A DNA stretch of 64,000 nt, from contig JAYZUZ010000019.1 of assembly GCA_036156195.1 (NCBI GenBank), positions 1 through 64,000 of the forward strand, in the 5' to 3' direction. The stretch is from Abyssibacter sp036156195 (GTDB lineage: Bacteria > Pseudomonadota > Gammaproteobacteria > Nevskiales > OUC007). Position 1 is the stretch's first letter; each line of letters starts with the position of its first letter. Shown here in pieces: positions 34,956 through 44,146 of this stretch. The translations under genes and the position numbers were made by a program. A model generated the notes under the pieces. It saw only the letters and a list, made by a program, of their open reading frames with translations. It ran no database searches and was not told the origin of the DNA.

Positions 34956-36419
34956 TCAGGCCGCGTCGGGCTGGTAGCGCACGTCGAGCTGGCGAGCGGC
35001 GCGGACGTCATCCAGTCGGCGCACCGGCATGGTGTAGGGCGCACCCCGCAGTTGCTCGATGTCGTCCACGGCCTCGCGTGCAATGGCGATCATGGCCTCG
35101 ACAAAACCGTCCAGCGCCTCGCGGCTTTCCGTCTCGGTCGGCTCGATGAGCAGGCACTCGGGTACCAGCAGCGGGAAGTACACCGTCGGCGCGTGGAAAC
35201 CATGATCCAGCAACCGCTTGGCGACATCGGTGGCCGTGACGCCCACCGCCTTGTTCTGGCGCTTGAGCGTGATGATGAACTCGTGGCTGGCCCGCCGATC
35301 CGGAAACGCCAGGTCAAAGCCAGCGTCACGCAGGCGCGCCATCAGGTAGTTCGCATTCAGCGCGGCAAACTCGGCGACGCGATGCATGCCATCCCGGCCC
35401 AGCATGCGGGCGTAGACGTAGGCGCGCAGCAGCACGCCCGCATTGCCCATGAACGCGGACAAGCGGCCAATGGACTGGGGCATGTCGTCCTCGTCCAGCC
35501 AGCGATAGGCACCATCGCTGCCCTGACCCACGACCGGAATCGGCATGAACGGAAGCAGGCGCTCGGAGACGCCCACGGCACCGGAACCCGGCCCACCGCC
35601 GCCATGCGGGGTGGAGAAGGTCTTGTGCAGATTCATGTGAATCACATCAAAGCCCATGTCGCCGGGGCGGACTTTGCCGAGAATCGCATTGAGGTTGGCG
35701 CCGTCGTAGTACAGCAGGCCGCCCGCCTCGTGAACGAGCTTGGAGATCTCGGAAATCTTGCGCTCGAACACGCCCAGCGTGGACGGATTCGTCAGCATGA
35801 TGCCCGCGGTCTTCGGCCCCAGCGCCAGCTTCAATGCCTCGATGTCGACATCGCCGTTCTCATCGGTCGGGATTTCGCGCGGCACGTAGCCGCACATGCT
35901 GGCCGTGGCCGGATTGGTGCCGTGGGCGGCGTCCGGTACCAGAATCTCGGTCCGCTCGGTATCGCCCCGGGCATCGTGATATGCACGAATCATGGCCACG
36001 CCAGCAAATTCGCCCTGGGCACCGGCCATGGGCGTCAGCGACACGCCTTTCATGCCCGTCACATCCTTGAGGATCTCTTGGAGATCAAACATACAGGCGA
36101 GAAAGCCCTGGCTGGCCGACACCGGCGCCAGCGGGTGCCGGGACAGAAACTCCGGGAGCATCGCAAGTCGATTACAGGCGCGCGGGTTGTACTTCATCGT
36201 GCACGAACCCAGCGGGTAGAAATGCGTGTCGATGGAGAAATTCCGCTGCGACAGCCGGGTGAAATGCCTCACGGCCTGCAGTTCCGAGACTTCAGGCAGA
36301 CCAAGCGCCGAGCGACGTGCCAGCGCCTCGGGCAGGTCGACATCAAACGTATCCGTCGGAAACTGTGCCGCTGCCGCCCGACCGGGACGGGAGTGTTCAA
36401 AGATCAGGGATTCAGTCAT
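34956..36419 (-). CDS. gcvPB: Glycine dehydrogenase (decarboxylating) subunit 2
   Basis: 487-residue beta-type subunit of the split P-protein. With GcvPA it decarboxylates glycine and passes the aminomethyl group to the lipoyl arm of GcvH. The PLP lysine is Lys266 in MNLHKTFSTPHGGGGPG, the glycine-rich stretch typical of P-proteins. FYPLGSCTMKYNPR marks the N-terminal half. E. coli has one fused GcvP of about 950 residues, and the split form here fits other lineages. It starts 10 nt after the gcvPA stop. Confidence 0.96.
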   Translation of the reverse strand: MTESLIFEHSRPGRAAAAQFPTDTFDVDLPEALARRSALGLPEVSELQAVRHFTRLSQRNFSIDTHFYPLGSCTMKYNPRACNRLAMLPEFLSRHPLAPVSASQGFLACMFDLQEILKDVTGMKGVSLTPMAGAQGEFAGVAMIRAYHDARGDTERTEILVPDAAHGTNPATASMCGYVPREIPTDENGDVDIEALKLALGPKTAGIMLTNPSTLGVFERKISEISKLVHEAGGLLYYDGANLNAILGKVRPGDMGFDVIHMNLHKTFSTPHGGGGPGSGAVGVSERLLPFMPIPVVGQGSDGAYRWLDEDDMPQSIGRLSAFMGNAGVLLRAYVYARMLGRDGMHRVAEFAALNANYLMARLRDAGFDLAFPDRRASHEFIITLKRQNKAVGVTATDVAKRLLDHGFHAPTVYFPLLVPECLLIEPTETESREALDGFVEAMIAIAREAVDDIEQLRGAPYTMPVRRLDDVRAARQLDVRYQPDAA

Positions 36420-36429
36420 GGTTCAGTCC

Positions 36430-37803
36430 TCAGGCAACGTCTGCCGGACGCATGAGCGTGGCCAGTCGCTGGGCAAAGTGATCGATGTCGGCTGCGGTTT
36501 TGGTTTCCGTCGCACAGACCAGTAGGCAGTGTTCCAGCTCGGGGTACACCCGCTCCAACGCATAGCCAGCGATGATGCCTTCGCTACCCAGCGCATCGAT
36601 GAGGGGACGAACCGGCTGATCGAACCGCAGCACGGCTTCGTGAAAGTTCGCACCAGAGAAGACGGACTTCACGCCTGGCAATGCCGTCAGTGCGGCCACC
36701 AGGCGGCGCGTGTTTGCCATCGAAGCCCTGGCGACCTGCTGCAGCCCCTGCGGGCCGAGAATCGACATGTGAATCGTGGCTGCTGTCACCAGCAAACCCT
36801 GGTTGGTGCAGATGTTCGACGTGGCCTTGCCGCGGCGGATGTGCTGCTCACGGGCCTGCAGCGTCAATGCAAAACCCGGCTTGCCATCGAGATCGACCGT
36901 GCGACCCACGATGCGGCCCGGTAGCTGGCGCACCAGCGCCTGCGTGCAGGTCATGAAGCCGAAGTACGGACCACCCGAGGATAGCGGTGACCCCAGGGGT
37001 TGACCCTCGCCACAGCAGATATCGACACCCCGCTCACCCCACTCGCCGGGTGCACGCGTCAGCGCCAGTGCAACCGGGTTGACCAGTGCCACAGCGAGCG
37101 CGCCGTTGGCATGCGCCCAGTCGGTCATCTGGTCCACGGCTTCGAAACAACCAAAGAAATTGGGATGGGGAATGACCACCGCCGTCACATCGCTGCCCGC
37201 GTGTGCTTCCAACGCGGCTTCGGGTGTGGCGCCCTGCTGCGCGTCGTAGTCGAGTTCGACCAGGACCAGCCCCTGGGTGGAACAAATCGTTTCAACCACC
37301 TGGCGGTAGACCGGGGAGACACTGCGCGGCATCAGGATGCGGCGGCTCTTGGACTTGCGGTTGGCCCGCACGGCCATGAGCAGGGCCTCGGCCAGTGCTG
37401 TTGCACCGTCGTACAGCGACGCATTCGACACATCCAGCCCGGTCAGGCCGCACATCATCGTCTGGTATTCGTAGATGACCTGAAGCGTGCCCTGACTGGC
37501 CTCGGCCTGATACGGCGTATAGGCCGAATAGAATTCGCCCCGGGTCACGATCTCCCATACGGCGGCCGGGATGTGATGCTCATACGCCCCCGCCCCGATG
37601 AAGTTCAGCGGCCGACCATCGGCATCGGCCCGCTCGTGCATGAGCCGAGTGATCTCCATCTCGGTCATGCCCTCGGGCACACGTTCCAAACGGCCACAGC
37701 GCAGGTCGGCGGGGATTTCGTCGAACAGCGCTTCAATACTGGGAGCGCCGATGGCGGCGAGCATTTGCTCGACGTCAGTTTCAGTATGCGGGATAAACGG
37801 CAT
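36430..37803 (-). CDS. gcvPA: Glycine dehydrogenase (decarboxylating) subunit 1
   Basis: 457-residue alpha-type subunit of the split P-protein of the glycine cleavage system. MPFIPHTETDVEQMLAAIGA, FIGAGAYEHHIPAAV and YTPYQAEASQGTLQVIYEYQ are the usual N-terminal signatures; CCGEGQPLGSPLSSGGPY lies near the subunit core. It lacks the PLP lysine, which is in GcvPB. The gap of 122 nt to gcvH holds no gene and no obvious terminator. Confidence 0.96.
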   Translation of the reverse strand: MPFIPHTETDVEQMLAAIGAPSIEALFDEIPADLRCGRLERVPEGMTEMEITRLMHERADADGRPLNFIGAGAYEHHIPAAVWEIVTRGEFYSAYTPYQAEASQGTLQVIYEYQTMMCGLTGLDVSNASLYDGATALAEALLMAVRANRKSKSRRILMPRSVSPVYRQVVETICSTQGLVLVELDYDAQQGATPEAALEAHAGSDVTAVVIPHPNFFGCFEAVDQMTDWAHANGALAVALVNPVALALTRAPGEWGERGVDICCGEGQPLGSPLSSGGPYFGFMTCTQALVRQLPGRIVGRTVDLDGKPGFALTLQAREQHIRRGKATSNICTNQGLLVTAATIHMSILGPQGLQQVARASMANTRRLVAALTALPGVKSVFSGANFHEAVLRFDQPVRPLIDALGSEGIIAGYALERVYPELEHCLLVCATETKTAADIDHFAQRLATLMRPADVA

Positions 37804-37925
37804 GGTCAGATCCGGGGGTCAAACAAGGCACCGAACCCGAAGATTCGGCTCGGTAAAGGCTTGGCTGCCCCTCGGGACAGCCAGCTCGCGCGCGCAGACA
37901 CCGGCCCGTTGGCCGGTGTGTTCGA

Positions 37926-38315
37926 TCAGGCGTCGGCGATGGCGTTGGCGTAGCCTTCGGCGTCCAGCAGGTCGTCCAGTGCATTGGTGTCGGACAAACG
38001 AACCTGCATGATCCAACCCTCGCCGTAAGGCTCGCTGTTGATCAGCTCGGGCGCATCCGCCAATGCCTCGTTCACGGCAACAACCTCACCGTCAACGGGG
38101 CTGTACACGTCTGAGGCAGCCTTGACGGACTCCACCACAGCGCAGGCATCGCCCACGGTCACGGTCGCGCCGACTTCTGGCACTTCGACGTACACCAAGT
38201 CACCCAGCGCTTCCTGGGCGTGGTCGGAAATCCCGACCGTCACCAGGCCGGCGCCCTCATCACGAACCCACTCATGGGACTCGGCAAACTTCAGATCTTG
38301 TGGGATATCGCTCAT
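37926..38315 (-). CDS. gcvH: Glycine cleavage system H protein
   Basis: 129-residue lipoyl carrier that shuttles the aminomethyl group between P-, T- and L-proteins. The lipoylated lysine is Lys65 in VVESVKAASDVYSP; KFAESHEWVRDEG and the C-terminal PYGEGWIMQVRLSD are conserved. The ATG at 38315 is preceded by GGAG; the frame stays open upstream to 38429 but that part lies in gcvT and its spacer. Second gene of the gcv unit. Confidence 0.97.
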   Translation of the reverse strand: MSDIPQDLKFAESHEWVRDEGAGLVTVGISDHAQEALGDLVYVEVPEVGATVTVGDACAVVESVKAASDVYSPVDGEVVAVNEALADAPELINSEPYGEGWIMQVRLSDTNALDDLLDAEGYANAIADA

Positions 38316-38382
38316 TAGATGGACTCCGAAATCACGCTCACGCGAGGAATAAAAGAAACTGGTGTGGTCACAAACCCGACCG

Positions 38383-39477
38383 TCAGGCCGAGTCGAGACC
38401 CGGCACACGCACACGGCCGTTGCGAACAAAAGGAGGATTCACGACCCGTGCCGCAACCGGCTTGCCGCGCATCTCGACTTCGATTGCGCCCGTCGTACCG
38501 GCGGGGACGCGCGCCAGGCCGATACTGCGGCCCATGGTCGGCGAAAAGCCGCCGCTGGTGAGCTCTCCCGGACCCTGCGAGGTTTGCACCGTCATGTGGG
38601 CCCGCAGCACGCCCCGGCCTTCGAGCAGGACGCCAACAAATTCCGCAATACCGCCGGCCGCCTGCTGCGCCACCAAGGCCTGACGCCCGATGAAATCGCG
38701 CTGTGCGTCATCCAGCGACACGGTCCACGCCAGCCCGGACTCCAGAGGCGTCACGGTCTCGTCCATGTCCTGGCCATAGAGATTCATACCGGCCTCTAGT
38801 CGCAGTGTGTCCCGCGCACCCAGGCCGGCAGGACGAACACCTGCCTCGAGCAAGTCGTCCCAGAGCGTCGTTACGGCAGCTGCAGGCGCGATGATCTCGA
38901 ACCCGTCTTCGCCGGTGTAGCCCGTGCGACCCACGAACCAATCGCCTGCCGTGACTGCGTTAAAGGGCTTGAGGGCGGCCGCCGCTGCGCCTGCGTCACC
39001 TAGCAGCGGCGCGGTCTTGGCAACCGCTTCGGGCCCCTGGACGGCCAGGATGCACAGCTCGCGGCGGGGTTCGATGCGCACGTTGTCATCACGGTGGGAC
39101 TGCATCCACGCGATATCCTTATCCGTGGTGCCGGCGTTGACGACCAGGCGATACCAGTCGTCCTGCATGCGATAACAAATAAGATCGTCGACCACCGTGC
39201 CCTGCTCGGTCAGCATGCAGCTGTAAAGCGCTTTCCCTGGGGTCTTCAGCTTCGCGACATCGTTGGCCAGCAACCGCCGCAGCCAGGCGGTCGCCCCTGC
39301 TCCAAGGATATCCACGGCTGTCATATGCGACACATCAAACATGCCGGCCGCCTGGCGAACGGCGTGGTGCTCGTCGAGCTGAGAACCGTAATGGATGGGC
39401 ATATCCCAACCCGCAAAGTCGACAAACTTTGCGCCGGCCGCTTCATGGCGGGCATAGAGAGAAGTTTTCTGGGACAT
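38383..39477 (-). CDS. gcvT: Aminomethyltransferase (glycine cleavage T protein)
   Basis: 364-residue T-protein that releases ammonia and makes methylene-tetrahydrofolate from the GcvH-bound intermediate. KTSLYARHEAAGAKFVDFAG, MFDVSHMTAVDI and GRTGYTGEDGFEII are typical; the folate-binding Asp lies near the last. The ATG at 39477 has GGAG at 39486-39483 and matches the family N-terminus; the frame stays open to 39570 only because it runs into the riboswitch. Translation is probably controlled by that riboswitch. It is the first gene of gcvT-H-PA-PB. Confidence 0.97.
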   Translation of the reverse strand: MSQKTSLYARHEAAGAKFVDFAGWDMPIHYGSQLDEHHAVRQAAGMFDVSHMTAVDILGAGATAWLRRLLANDVAKLKTPGKALYSCMLTEQGTVVDDLICYRMQDDWYRLVVNAGTTDKDIAWMQSHRDDNVRIEPRRELCILAVQGPEAVAKTAPLLGDAGAAAAALKPFNAVTAGDWFVGRTGYTGEDGFEIIAPAAAVTTLWDDLLEAGVRPAGLGARDTLRLEAGMNLYGQDMDETVTPLESGLAWTVSLDDAQRDFIGRQALVAQQAAGGIAEFVGVLLEGRGVLRAHMTVQTSQGPGELTSGGFSPTMGRSIGLARVPAGTTGAIEVEMRGKPVAARVVNPPFVRNGRVRVPGLDSA

Positions 39478-39485
39478 GCGGGCTC

Positions 39486-39551
39486 CAGGTATCAGTACAG
39501 GCTTACCGCCACACAACGCAGCAGTGCAAAGCCCCTCTGTCCTGATACCTG
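39486..39551 (-). promoter_or_regulatory. Expression platform of the glycine riboswitch (anti-aptamer helix over the gcvT ribosome site)
   Basis: On the minus strand the aptamer-2 3' segment CAGGTATCAGGACAG (39551-39537) is complementary at 14 of 15 positions to CTGTACTGATACCTG (39500-39486), which abuts and overlaps by one base the GGAG ribosome site of gcvT (39486-39483). The inner part can extend through GGCTT/AAGCC. Formation of this helix would dissolve aptamer 2 and cover the ribosome site, so glycine binding should turn gcvT translation on. No U-tract terminator is seen. Confidence 0.75.
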
Positions 39552-39707
39552 AGAGATTGGAAAGCGTCACGCCCTCCTGCCCCTTCGGTGGCCGGTCGAT
39601 GCCGGCACTCTCCAGAGTCGACGGAATTCCTGCGGTCCTTTGGCCTGAGCGTTTCCGGGCGGGTTGCGTCGTCGGCGGTCACCGCGAAGGTGACGCTCTC
39701 CCGCAGG
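39533..39707 (-). promoter_or_regulatory. Tandem glycine riboswitch (two aptamers) upstream of gcvT
   Basis: On the minus strand aptamer 1 (39707-39629) is bounded by the P1 arms CCTGCGG and CCGCAGG, with GGGAGAGC, GCTCAGGCCAAAGGAC in between. Aptamer 2 (about 39619-39533) has CTGGAGAGTGCC, CCACCGAAGGGGCA and AATCTCTCAGGTATCAGGAC, then ACAGAG. These are the conserved elements of the gcvT RNA motif, with a short linker of about 9 nt. Aptamer 1 is weaker in the GCCGAAGG-like part (GCCGACGACGCA) than aptamer 2. Such RNAs sense glycine and usually activate the gcv operon. Confidence 0.93.
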
Positions 39708-39725
39708 ATCATCGTCGAATGGCGC

Positions 39726-39755
39726 AGTTTACCCACCTGCGGCCAGCAGAGCCAA
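39726..39755 (-). promoter_or_regulatory. Probable promoter of the gcv operon
   Basis: On the minus strand -35 TTGGCT (39755-39750), 18-nt spacer and -10 TAAACT (39731-39726) place the transcript start near 39719, just ahead of the first aptamer stem. Both hexamers match consensus at four of six positions. The spacing and place support the call, but it is not tested. Confidence 0.5.
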
Positions 39756-39800
39756 TGCTTGAGCGACCGCGCAGGCCGATAAGCCGTGTCCGGCGGACGG

Positions 39801-40952
39801 CTATCGAATGCCGAGGGCGGCTTCGGCGAACTGCCGTTTCAGCGGATCCAGTACATCCACCGCGTGCAGGCCAAGGCCCCGGGCAGCCGCCAGCGCGGGA
39901 TGGGCGGTGGAGAACAACCGATCCAGAGCATCGATGCCCAGGCTCATCCGCGCGATCTCCGCGCGGCGCGCACGCTCGTAACGGCGGCGCGCCAGCGGCT
40001 TGAGACCACGTGTTGGATCGGGCATGGCTTCGAGCAGCGCCCGCGCATCATCGAAGCCCAGATTCACGCCTTGGCCCGCAAGTGGGTGCACAACATGCGC
40101 CGCATCACCCAGCAGAATGCAGCGCCCCGTCGTAAATCGCTCGGCGGTTTGGCGCAGCAAGGGAAACGCATGACGTGCAGTAGGCGTGTCGAGTCGGCCC
40201 AGCTGCCCAGCCGTGGCATCGGTTAACGCCTCGGAGAACGCCTGATCATCCATGGCCAGCAAAGCGTCGGCACTCGCATGCGTGGATGACCAGACCACCG
40301 AGACGCGGCCATCCCAGAGCGGCAGCAAAGCAACCGGTCCTTCGGGCAGAAAGCGTTGCCAGGCAGTCTGATCATGTCCCGAGGCGGTCTGGACATGACA
40401 AACAACAGCGCGGCCGCCGTAATCGCGACCAGGCGCCTGGATACCCAGCGCGGCCCGGCCGGGCGATCGGGCACCGTCGGCCAGCAACACGTAGCGCGCA
40501 GTCATCGTGTCGCCATCTGCACAGTGCAAACAGACGGCATCGACTGATTCATCCAACGCGACCAGCGAGCGGCCGAACTGAACATCCCCCAGCGCCGCCT
40601 GCGCCGCTGCGACGATGGCCCGGTTCTCGACGATCGCCCCCAGGCGGGGCAAACCCAGTGCCGCCGCGTCAAAGGCGATGTCCGACCCGGAAACGGCATC
40701 CCACACCCGCATGCCGCCGTAGTCCTGAGTCCTGGGCGCCAGCACGTCCCACAGCCTCAACGTCTCTAGCCAGGCGATGGATGCCGGTGACAGGGCGAAC
40801 ACCCGGGCATCGATGTCGGCAGATTCGGCGGGCGGCGCAGGCTGACCCGCATCCAGCACTTGCACGCTGTAGCCGGCCCCGCGCAGGGCAAGCGCTGCTG
40901 TCGCACCCACGGCCCCCGCACCGACGACAAGAATGTCTACCTGCGGCTTCAT
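39801..40952 (-). CDS. ubiI: FAD-dependent ubiquinone biosynthesis hydroxylase (UbiI/VisC-like)
   Basis: 383-residue flavoprotein monooxygenase of the UbiH/COQ6 family. GAGAVGATAALALRGAGY is the FAD dinucleotide motif; LLADGARSPGRAALGI and GDAAHVVHPLAGQGVNLG are the second and third family motifs. By position next to ubiH it should hydroxylate the C5 position of the ubiquinone ring as UbiI does; UbiF- or UbiM-type specificity cannot be excluded. It overlaps ubiH by 4 nt. The same pepP-ubiH-ubiI-gcv order exists in E. coli. Confidence 0.88.
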   Translation of the reverse strand: MKPQVDILVVGAGAVGATAALALRGAGYSVQVLDAGQPAPPAESADIDARVFALSPASIAWLETLRLWDVLAPRTQDYGGMRVWDAVSGSDIAFDAAALGLPRLGAIVENRAIVAAAQAALGDVQFGRSLVALDESVDAVCLHCADGDTMTARYVLLADGARSPGRAALGIQAPGRDYGGRAVVCHVQTASGHDQTAWQRFLPEGPVALLPLWDGRVSVVWSSTHASADALLAMDDQAFSEALTDATAGQLGRLDTPTARHAFPLLRQTAERFTTGRCILLGDAAHVVHPLAGQGVNLGFDDARALLEAMPDPTRGLKPLARRRYERARRAEIARMSLGIDALDRLFSTAHPALAAARGLGLHAVDVLDPLKRQFAEAALGIR

Positions 40953-42199
40953 ATCGGTGCGCCACGCTGCGGTTCGGGCGAACGAACCGACAGCCCGCGC
41001 GCCAGGCGCGGAGGACGGCCGGCGAAGCCGGTGGAACGCACGGCCATTCGGCGCTTGAGGCCAGGAAGCAAGTCCGTCACGAGCAGCCCCACGTTGCGCC
41101 CTGTGCGCAGCACCGGCGTGTGATTGGAGAACACGCGGATCAGCCCGTGCGTCATCCCAGCGGTGGCCTGGCGGTCGGCCTCTCGACGCTGCGCATAGGC
41201 CGACAGCCGCTGACCGCTGCCGATGTCCTGCCCCGCCGCAACCGCATCGGCCAGCGTGTCTGCCAGTGTGGCGGCGTCCCGCAGCCCCAGGTTGAACCCC
41301 TGGCCCGCCACGGGGTGAAGATGGTTGGCCGCATTACCGATCAACACGGCACGTGGCCCGACGATTCGCTGAGCCAGCACCCGGTACAGCGGGTAGGCCT
41401 GCCGTCGGCCCAGCGCACTCAAGGCTCCGAGTCGACGGCCGAAGCCCGCATTCAACTCGGCCAGAAAGGCCTCCTCATCCAATGCCAGCAGGGCGTCAGC
41501 CCGCGCACTGGGCTGCGACCAGACCAACACCGTGCGGTGCTGCGGTCCTGGCAACAACGCGATCGGCCCGGACGCGGTGAACCGCTCGAATGCGCGCCCC
41601 TGCATCGGCTTGGCGGAGGCCACGCTACTCACGATGGCCTTGGCCTGGTAGTCGTCAATCGCGGCGTCGATCCCCAGGCATTGCCGGACCTGTGAGCGCC
41701 CACCGTCAGCACCCACCAGCAGCCGCGCGACCAACTGGCGCCCGTCATCCAGCGTTGCCCGGACCTGCTCAGCGTTGTCCGTCGACAGCGACTGCACCCG
41801 CGCCGGACAGAGAAAGTCGATGCGCTCCGATGCCTCAATCCGCGCAAACAAGGCCCGCCCCACGGTGCGGGTCGGCACGACCTGCCCCAGTGCCTCCAAG
41901 CCGTAGTCCTCGGCACGCATCCGCGTTACGCCGAAGCGCCCCTGGTCGGAGATGTGTATCGACCGCATCGCTTCGGCCTCCGCAGCCATGTCTGGCCAGA
42001 CACCCAGCGTTTCAAAAATCGCCTGGGATGCGGCGTTCAGTGCGATGGTGCGCTCGTCAAAGCTGGGCTGCGCATCACTGCCCAGTTCGATGGGCTCAAC
42101 CATGGCCACCCGCAGCGGCAGATCGGCCAATGCCACGGCCAGACTGGCGCCGACCATGCCGCCACCGGCGATGATCACATCGTAGCTGTCGGCCACCAT
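40949..42199 (-). CDS. ubiH: 2-octaprenyl-6-methoxyphenol hydroxylase
   Basis: 416-residue FAD monooxygenase of ubiquinone biosynthesis, C1 hydroxylation. GGGMVGASLAVALAD starts the FAD site; LLVGADGGRSQVRQCLGI and IGNAANHLHPVAGQGFNLG follow, and the GNAA form (not GDAA) matches E. coli UbiH. The C-terminal 25 residues are Arg/Pro-rich and unlike the family. It sits 8 nt after pepP. Confidence 0.92.
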   Translation of the reverse strand: MVADSYDVIIAGGGMVGASLAVALADLPLRVAMVEPIELGSDAQPSFDERTIALNAASQAIFETLGVWPDMAAEAEAMRSIHISDQGRFGVTRMRAEDYGLEALGQVVPTRTVGRALFARIEASERIDFLCPARVQSLSTDNAEQVRATLDDGRQLVARLLVGADGGRSQVRQCLGIDAAIDDYQAKAIVSSVASAKPMQGRAFERFTASGPIALLPGPQHRTVLVWSQPSARADALLALDEEAFLAELNAGFGRRLGALSALGRRQAYPLYRVLAQRIVGPRAVLIGNAANHLHPVAGQGFNLGLRDAATLADTLADAVAAGQDIGSGQRLSAYAQRREADRQATAGMTHGLIRVFSNHTPVLRTGRNVGLLVTDLLPGLKRRMAVRSTGFAGRPPRLARGLSVRSPEPQRGAPI

Positions 42200-42207
42200 G
42201 CCGTACG

Positions 42208-43566
42208 TCAGTCCGCCATCAGGGCTTCGATCTCCTCGGCCCGTTTGGGTACATCAGCAGTGAGAATGCGGGGTGCCGCATCCGTGACGACGACGTCATC
42301 CTCAATCCGCACACCGATGTCCCAGAATCGCTCATCGGCGCCGGCCGTCCCTGCCGACACGTAAATACCGGGTTCAACCGTCAGCACCATGCCGGGCTCG
42401 AGCGAACGCGACTGGCCATCGTCGTAGTACGCACCTACGTCGTGCACATCCATGCCGATCCAGTGGCCGGTTCCATGCATGAAATAGGTCTTGTACGCCT
42501 CATCCTCGATCAGCGCATCGACCGCTCCCTTGAGCAATCCCAGATCGACCAGCCCTTGCGTAATGGTGCGCACCGAGGCCATGTGGACGTCGTCCTGGTG
42601 CCGCTTGCCCGCCCGAACCGCGCCGATGGACGCGAGCTGCGCCTCGAGCACAATGTCGTAAATGGCGCGCTGCTCACCGGAGAAGCGACCGTTGACCGGG
42701 AACGTGCGGGTGATGTCTGCACAGTACCCGTCGTACTCGGCACCCGCGTCGATGAGCAGCAGCTCGCCCTCGCGCAGAACCGCGTTGTTCTCACGGTAGT
42801 GCAGGATGCAGGCGTTGGCGCCGCCACCGACAATGGACTCGTAGGCAGGCTCCATCCGCGCCATCGCGAATTCGTGATGGATTTCGGCGGCCACCTGATA
42901 TTCGGTCATGCCCGGCTTGCAGGCCCGCATGGCCCGGCAATGCGCCTCGGCCGACACCCGGGAGGCGTGCGCCATCATCGCCAGTTCGGCCGGCGACTTG
43001 ATCAGCCGCTGTTCGTGCAACGAGGCTTCCAGGCTCACGATGGACTCGGGTGCGGCGGGCCCGCGACGGCTCGCAGCGCGCAAACCGTTGATCCAGCCCA
43101 GCACGCGCTGGTCCCAGGCGACCGACGCGCCCAGGGTGTAGACGATGCGGGCTCGCCCGCGCAAAAGCCGCGCGACCACGGTGTCGATGGCATCCAGCGT
43201 ATGCCCCTGGTCAGCGCCATGACGCTCCATGACGCCCTCCGGCCCCGCACGCAGACCGTCCCAGATTTCGCGTTCGCGATCCCTCGGGCGACAGAACACA
43301 TGGTATTCGCCCTCCGTATGACCCGGCGCCAGCACCAGTAGCGCATCCGGCTCGTTAAAGCCGGTGAGGTAGCGAAAGTCGCTGTCCTGCCGGAACGGGT
43401 AATGCACGTCGCGGTTGCGCACCTGCTCCACGGAGGACGGCACGATGACAACCGCATCGGAGCCGACGGCGTCCATCAGTGCCCGCCGACGGGCCGCGAA
43501 CTCGTCGGCAGAGAGAGTTGGCGCCTGCGTCGTCGCGGCGGCCTGGGGAGCGTCAAATGCAGCCAT
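42208..43566 (-). CDS. pepP: Xaa-Pro aminopeptidase P
   Basis: 452-residue dinuclear-metal peptidase (M24B) removing N-terminal residues before proline. Metal ligands are in DAGAEYDGYCADITRTF (two Asp), HGTGHWIGMDVHDVG (His), TVEPGIYV (Glu) and GVRIEDDVVV (Glu). An N-terminal creatinase-like domain with DSDFRYLTGFNEPDALLVL is typical of PepP. It lies between ygfB (9 nt gap) and ubiH. Confidence 0.95.
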   Translation of the reverse strand: MAAFDAPQAAATTQAPTLSADEFAARRRALMDAVGSDAVVIVPSSVEQVRNRDVHYPFRQDSDFRYLTGFNEPDALLVLAPGHTEGEYHVFCRPRDREREIWDGLRAGPEGVMERHGADQGHTLDAIDTVVARLLRGRARIVYTLGASVAWDQRVLGWINGLRAASRRGPAAPESIVSLEASLHEQRLIKSPAELAMMAHASRVSAEAHCRAMRACKPGMTEYQVAAEIHHEFAMARMEPAYESIVGGGANACILHYRENNAVLREGELLLIDAGAEYDGYCADITRTFPVNGRFSGEQRAIYDIVLEAQLASIGAVRAGKRHQDDVHMASVRTITQGLVDLGLLKGAVDALIEDEAYKTYFMHGTGHWIGMDVHDVGAYYDDGQSRSLEPGMVLTVEPGIYVSAGTAGADERFWDIGVRIEDDVVVTDAAPRILTADVPKRAEEIEALMAD

Positions 43567-43575
43567 GGGACAGTC

Positions 43576-44124
43576 CTAGTGGATGGATTCCTGCTCGCGC
43601 TCGGAATCTGATTGTTCGTGGAGTTCGAAGAACAGCATCTGCGCGCCCACGCGCACATATTCGATGAGCTCCGCGTAGGCGGTTTCTTCCGATTCGCTTT
43701 CCTCGATGCTGCCTGCCTGAGCGATCTCGCTGAAATCCTTGACCACCTCTTTGGCGTCATCGGACAAGGCCTCGATGGAGAAGCCGGGCAGCGAAGCTGC
43801 ACCGAACAGAAAGCCCTGGCACCACAACGCCAACGACTGGACACGATCGGCCAGCGAGGCTGAATCGTCCGGCAGCATGGGCGCAAAGCCCATATCGGCG
43901 TCGACAAAGTCATTCGCCGTGTCACCCCGCAACTGCTCCAGTACGCCACGCGCGGCCTCGGCACTGGCGCCTTGGCTGAGCTCAGCGGCAATGCCCAGGT
44001 CGATCGGCGGCTCGATGCCGGCGGCGATCATGCCGGCCAGCGTGCCGTGATACTCGGCCCCTGGCTGGTGAATCCCGAGGCCGGAGAGCGCTTGCTCCAG
44101 GCGGTCGTAGTCGATGTCGGTCAT
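43576..44124 (-). CDS. ygfB: UPF0149 family protein (YgfB)
   Basis: 182-residue acidic, all-helical protein of the YgfB/YecA family. LSGLGIHQPGAEYHGTLAGM, VQSLALWCQGFLFG and DFSEIAQA are family signatures. In E. coli and Pseudomonas it precedes pepP-ubiH, as here; a Pseudomonas YgfB has been linked to beta-lactam resistance control, but that role is not shown here. It is first in the minus-strand run and divergent from argE across 60 bp. Confidence 0.92.
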   Translation of the reverse strand: MTDIDYDRLEQALSGLGIHQPGAEYHGTLAGMIAAGIEPPIDLGIAAELSQGASAEAARGVLEQLRGDTANDFVDADMGFAPMLPDDSASLADRVQSLALWCQGFLFGAASLPGFSIEALSDDAKEVVKDFSEIAQAGSIEESESEETAYAELIEYVRVGAQMLFFELHEQSDSEREQESIH

Positions 44125-44146
44125 GGCAAGTATTCGGAAGATGACC

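Noticed and set aside
35052..36455. 467-residue plus-strand frame opposite gcvPB
   Set aside because: Shadow frame; the minus-strand gcvPB protein is fully supported.
39478..39570. N-terminal extension of gcvT
   Set aside because: The extra codons translate the riboswitch aptamer and are not conserved protein.
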